Assembly (NCBI GenBank): GCA_018065205.1
Contig: JAGHTR010000185.1
Location: forward strand, 1 to 6,554
Direction of reading: 5' to 3'
Source: Candidatus Colicola caccequi
Lineage (GTDB): Bacteria; Bacteroidota; Bacteroidia; Bacteroidales; Paludibacteraceae
DNA: 6,554 nt
Part shown: positions 5,770 through 6,554 of the stretch, piece after piece
Layout of the letters: the number at the start of each line of letters is the position of its first letter
How positions within the stretch are numbered: the first letter of the stretch is position 1
The notes under the pieces: model-generated
What the model was told of the DNA's origin: nothing
Seen by the model: only the letters and a program-made list of their open reading frames with translations
Databases searched by the model: none
Position numbers and translations under genes: made by a program

Positions 5770-6554
5770 AAAAAGTATTTATTTTCTTCTGAATCAGTGT
5801 CCGAAGGACACCCTGACAAAGTCGCTGACCAGATTAGCGACGCCGTACTCGACAATTTCTTGGCGCAAGACCCTGATAGTCACGTGGCTTGCGAGACCTT
5901 AGTCACTACCGGACAAGTTATTGTGGCCGGTGAAGTGAAGGCTAAATGTTACGTGGATATACCTGCCGTAGTGCGCCAAACCATTCAACGCATCGGTTAC
6001 AACAAGGCCGAGTATATGTTCGAAGCCAATAGTTGTGGTATCCTGCAAGCCTTGCATGAACAGTCAGCCGATATCGATATGGGAGTAAGTAAGCAGCAGA
6101 AACTGGAACAAGGTGCCGGTGACCAAGGTATGATGTTCGGATATGCTACTGCCGAAACCGAGAGTTTTATGCCTCTCACCCTCGACCTGGCGCATACCTT
6201 AGTTTATACACTCGCGCATATACGTAAGGAAGGCAAACAAATGACCTACTTGCGTCCCGATACTAAGTCACAAGTCACCATCGAGTATAACGACCAAAAT
6301 GAACCGATTCGATTGGATACCATCGTCCTCTCTACCCAGCACGACCCTGATGTACCGCAGTCTCAAATTGAGAACGATATACGTCATATCCTGTTGCCCG
6401 AAGTGGCTAAACGCGATAAACGCTACGGCGAACTGCTGCGAGGGGACTTCAAACTGCTTGTCAATCCTACCGGTCAATTCGTCATCGGTGGACCGCACGG
6501 CGATACAGGTCTTACCGGACGCAAGATAATCGTGGATACATACGGAGGACGCGG
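5767..6554 (+). CDS. metK: S-adenosylmethionine synthase, N-terminal part (3' end outside window)
   Basis: The enzyme makes S-adenosylmethionine from ATP and methionine in the cytoplasm (EC 2.5.1.6). The window holds 262 codons plus two bases, out of a usual 385-430. Conserved pieces are SSESVSEGHPDKVADQISDA (7-26, with the ATP-contacting His15 and Asp17), GAGDQGMMFGYA (116-127), LRPDTKSQV (162-170) and GGPHGDTGLTGRKIIVDTYG (241-260). The phosphate-binding 'GGGAFSGKD' segment expected next lies beyond the edge. The ATG at 5767 gives the standard MKKYLFSSESVSEGHPDK start. There is no Shine-Dalgarno; GCTAAA directly precedes the ATG. It is the fifth gene of the group and apparently has no promoter of its own in the 35-nt gap, only the probable SAM-II riboswitch. 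Confidence 0.97.
   Translation, partial: MKKYLFSSESVSEGHPDKVADQISDAVLDNFLAQDPDSHVACETLVTTGQVIVAGEVKAKCYVDIPAVVRQTIQRIGYNKAEYMFEANSCGILQALHEQSADIDMGVSKQQKLEQGAGDQGMMFGYATAETESFMPLTLDLAHTLVYTLAHIRKEGKQMTYLRPDTKSQVTIEYNDQNEPIRLDTIVLSTQHDPDVPQSQIENDIRHILLPEVAKRDKRYGELLRGDFKLLVNPTGQFVIGGPHGDTGLTGRKIIVDTYGGR

Overview
The window looks like chromosome of a member of the Bacteroidota, most likely the order Bacteroidales. This rests on a near-perfect Bacteroides-type promoter (TTTG, 20 nt, TACCTTTG) before alaS, A-rich start regions with little Shine-Dalgarno signal, and the character of the proteins. The core genes run at roughly 50% GC by rough count. Species cannot be told from this stretch. Every confident gene is on the + strand.

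Left edge (1-501): the tail of a small protein, probably an antitoxin, overlaps by 4 nt a complete RelE/ParE-family toxin gene. The pair is visibly AT-richer than the rest and is closed by its own intrinsic terminator. It looks like an accessory cassette beside the core operon.

Intergenic region (459-733): after the terminator comes a GC-rich hairpin-forming stretch of unknown role. It is followed by a perfect 16-bp palindrome overlapping the -33 box of the alaS promoter, the promoter itself, and four imperfect 7-bp repeats just before the alaS start.

Operon (734-6554): alaS, a GtrA-family membrane protein gene, guaD (guanine deaminase), a short lipoate-protein ligase gene and metK (cut by the window end). 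The joins are tight: a 4-nt ATGA overlap, a 5-nt gap, a 22-nt overlap and a 35-nt gap. No promoter or terminator is evident between the genes, so one transcript is the simplest reading. The genes share no single pathway. They are housekeeping functions: tRNA charging, a membrane transporter-like protein, purine salvage, lipoate attachment and S-adenosylmethionine synthesis.

The main discovery is at the last junction. The end of the lipoate ligase gene and the 35-nt gap match the SAM-II riboswitch pattern: a GGAGGG/CCCTCC stem, a loop with GATTTAA and TTGCAA, then ATAAA, then GCTAAA directly abutting the metK ATG. This is an internal operon riboswitch. The upstream gene supplies the 5' stem strand, and its stop codon is the TAA of the conserved GATTTAA core. 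A second striking feature is a tandem hexamer array (twelve AACGNN units) inside alaS, encoding an Asn-alternating insert in the synthetase.
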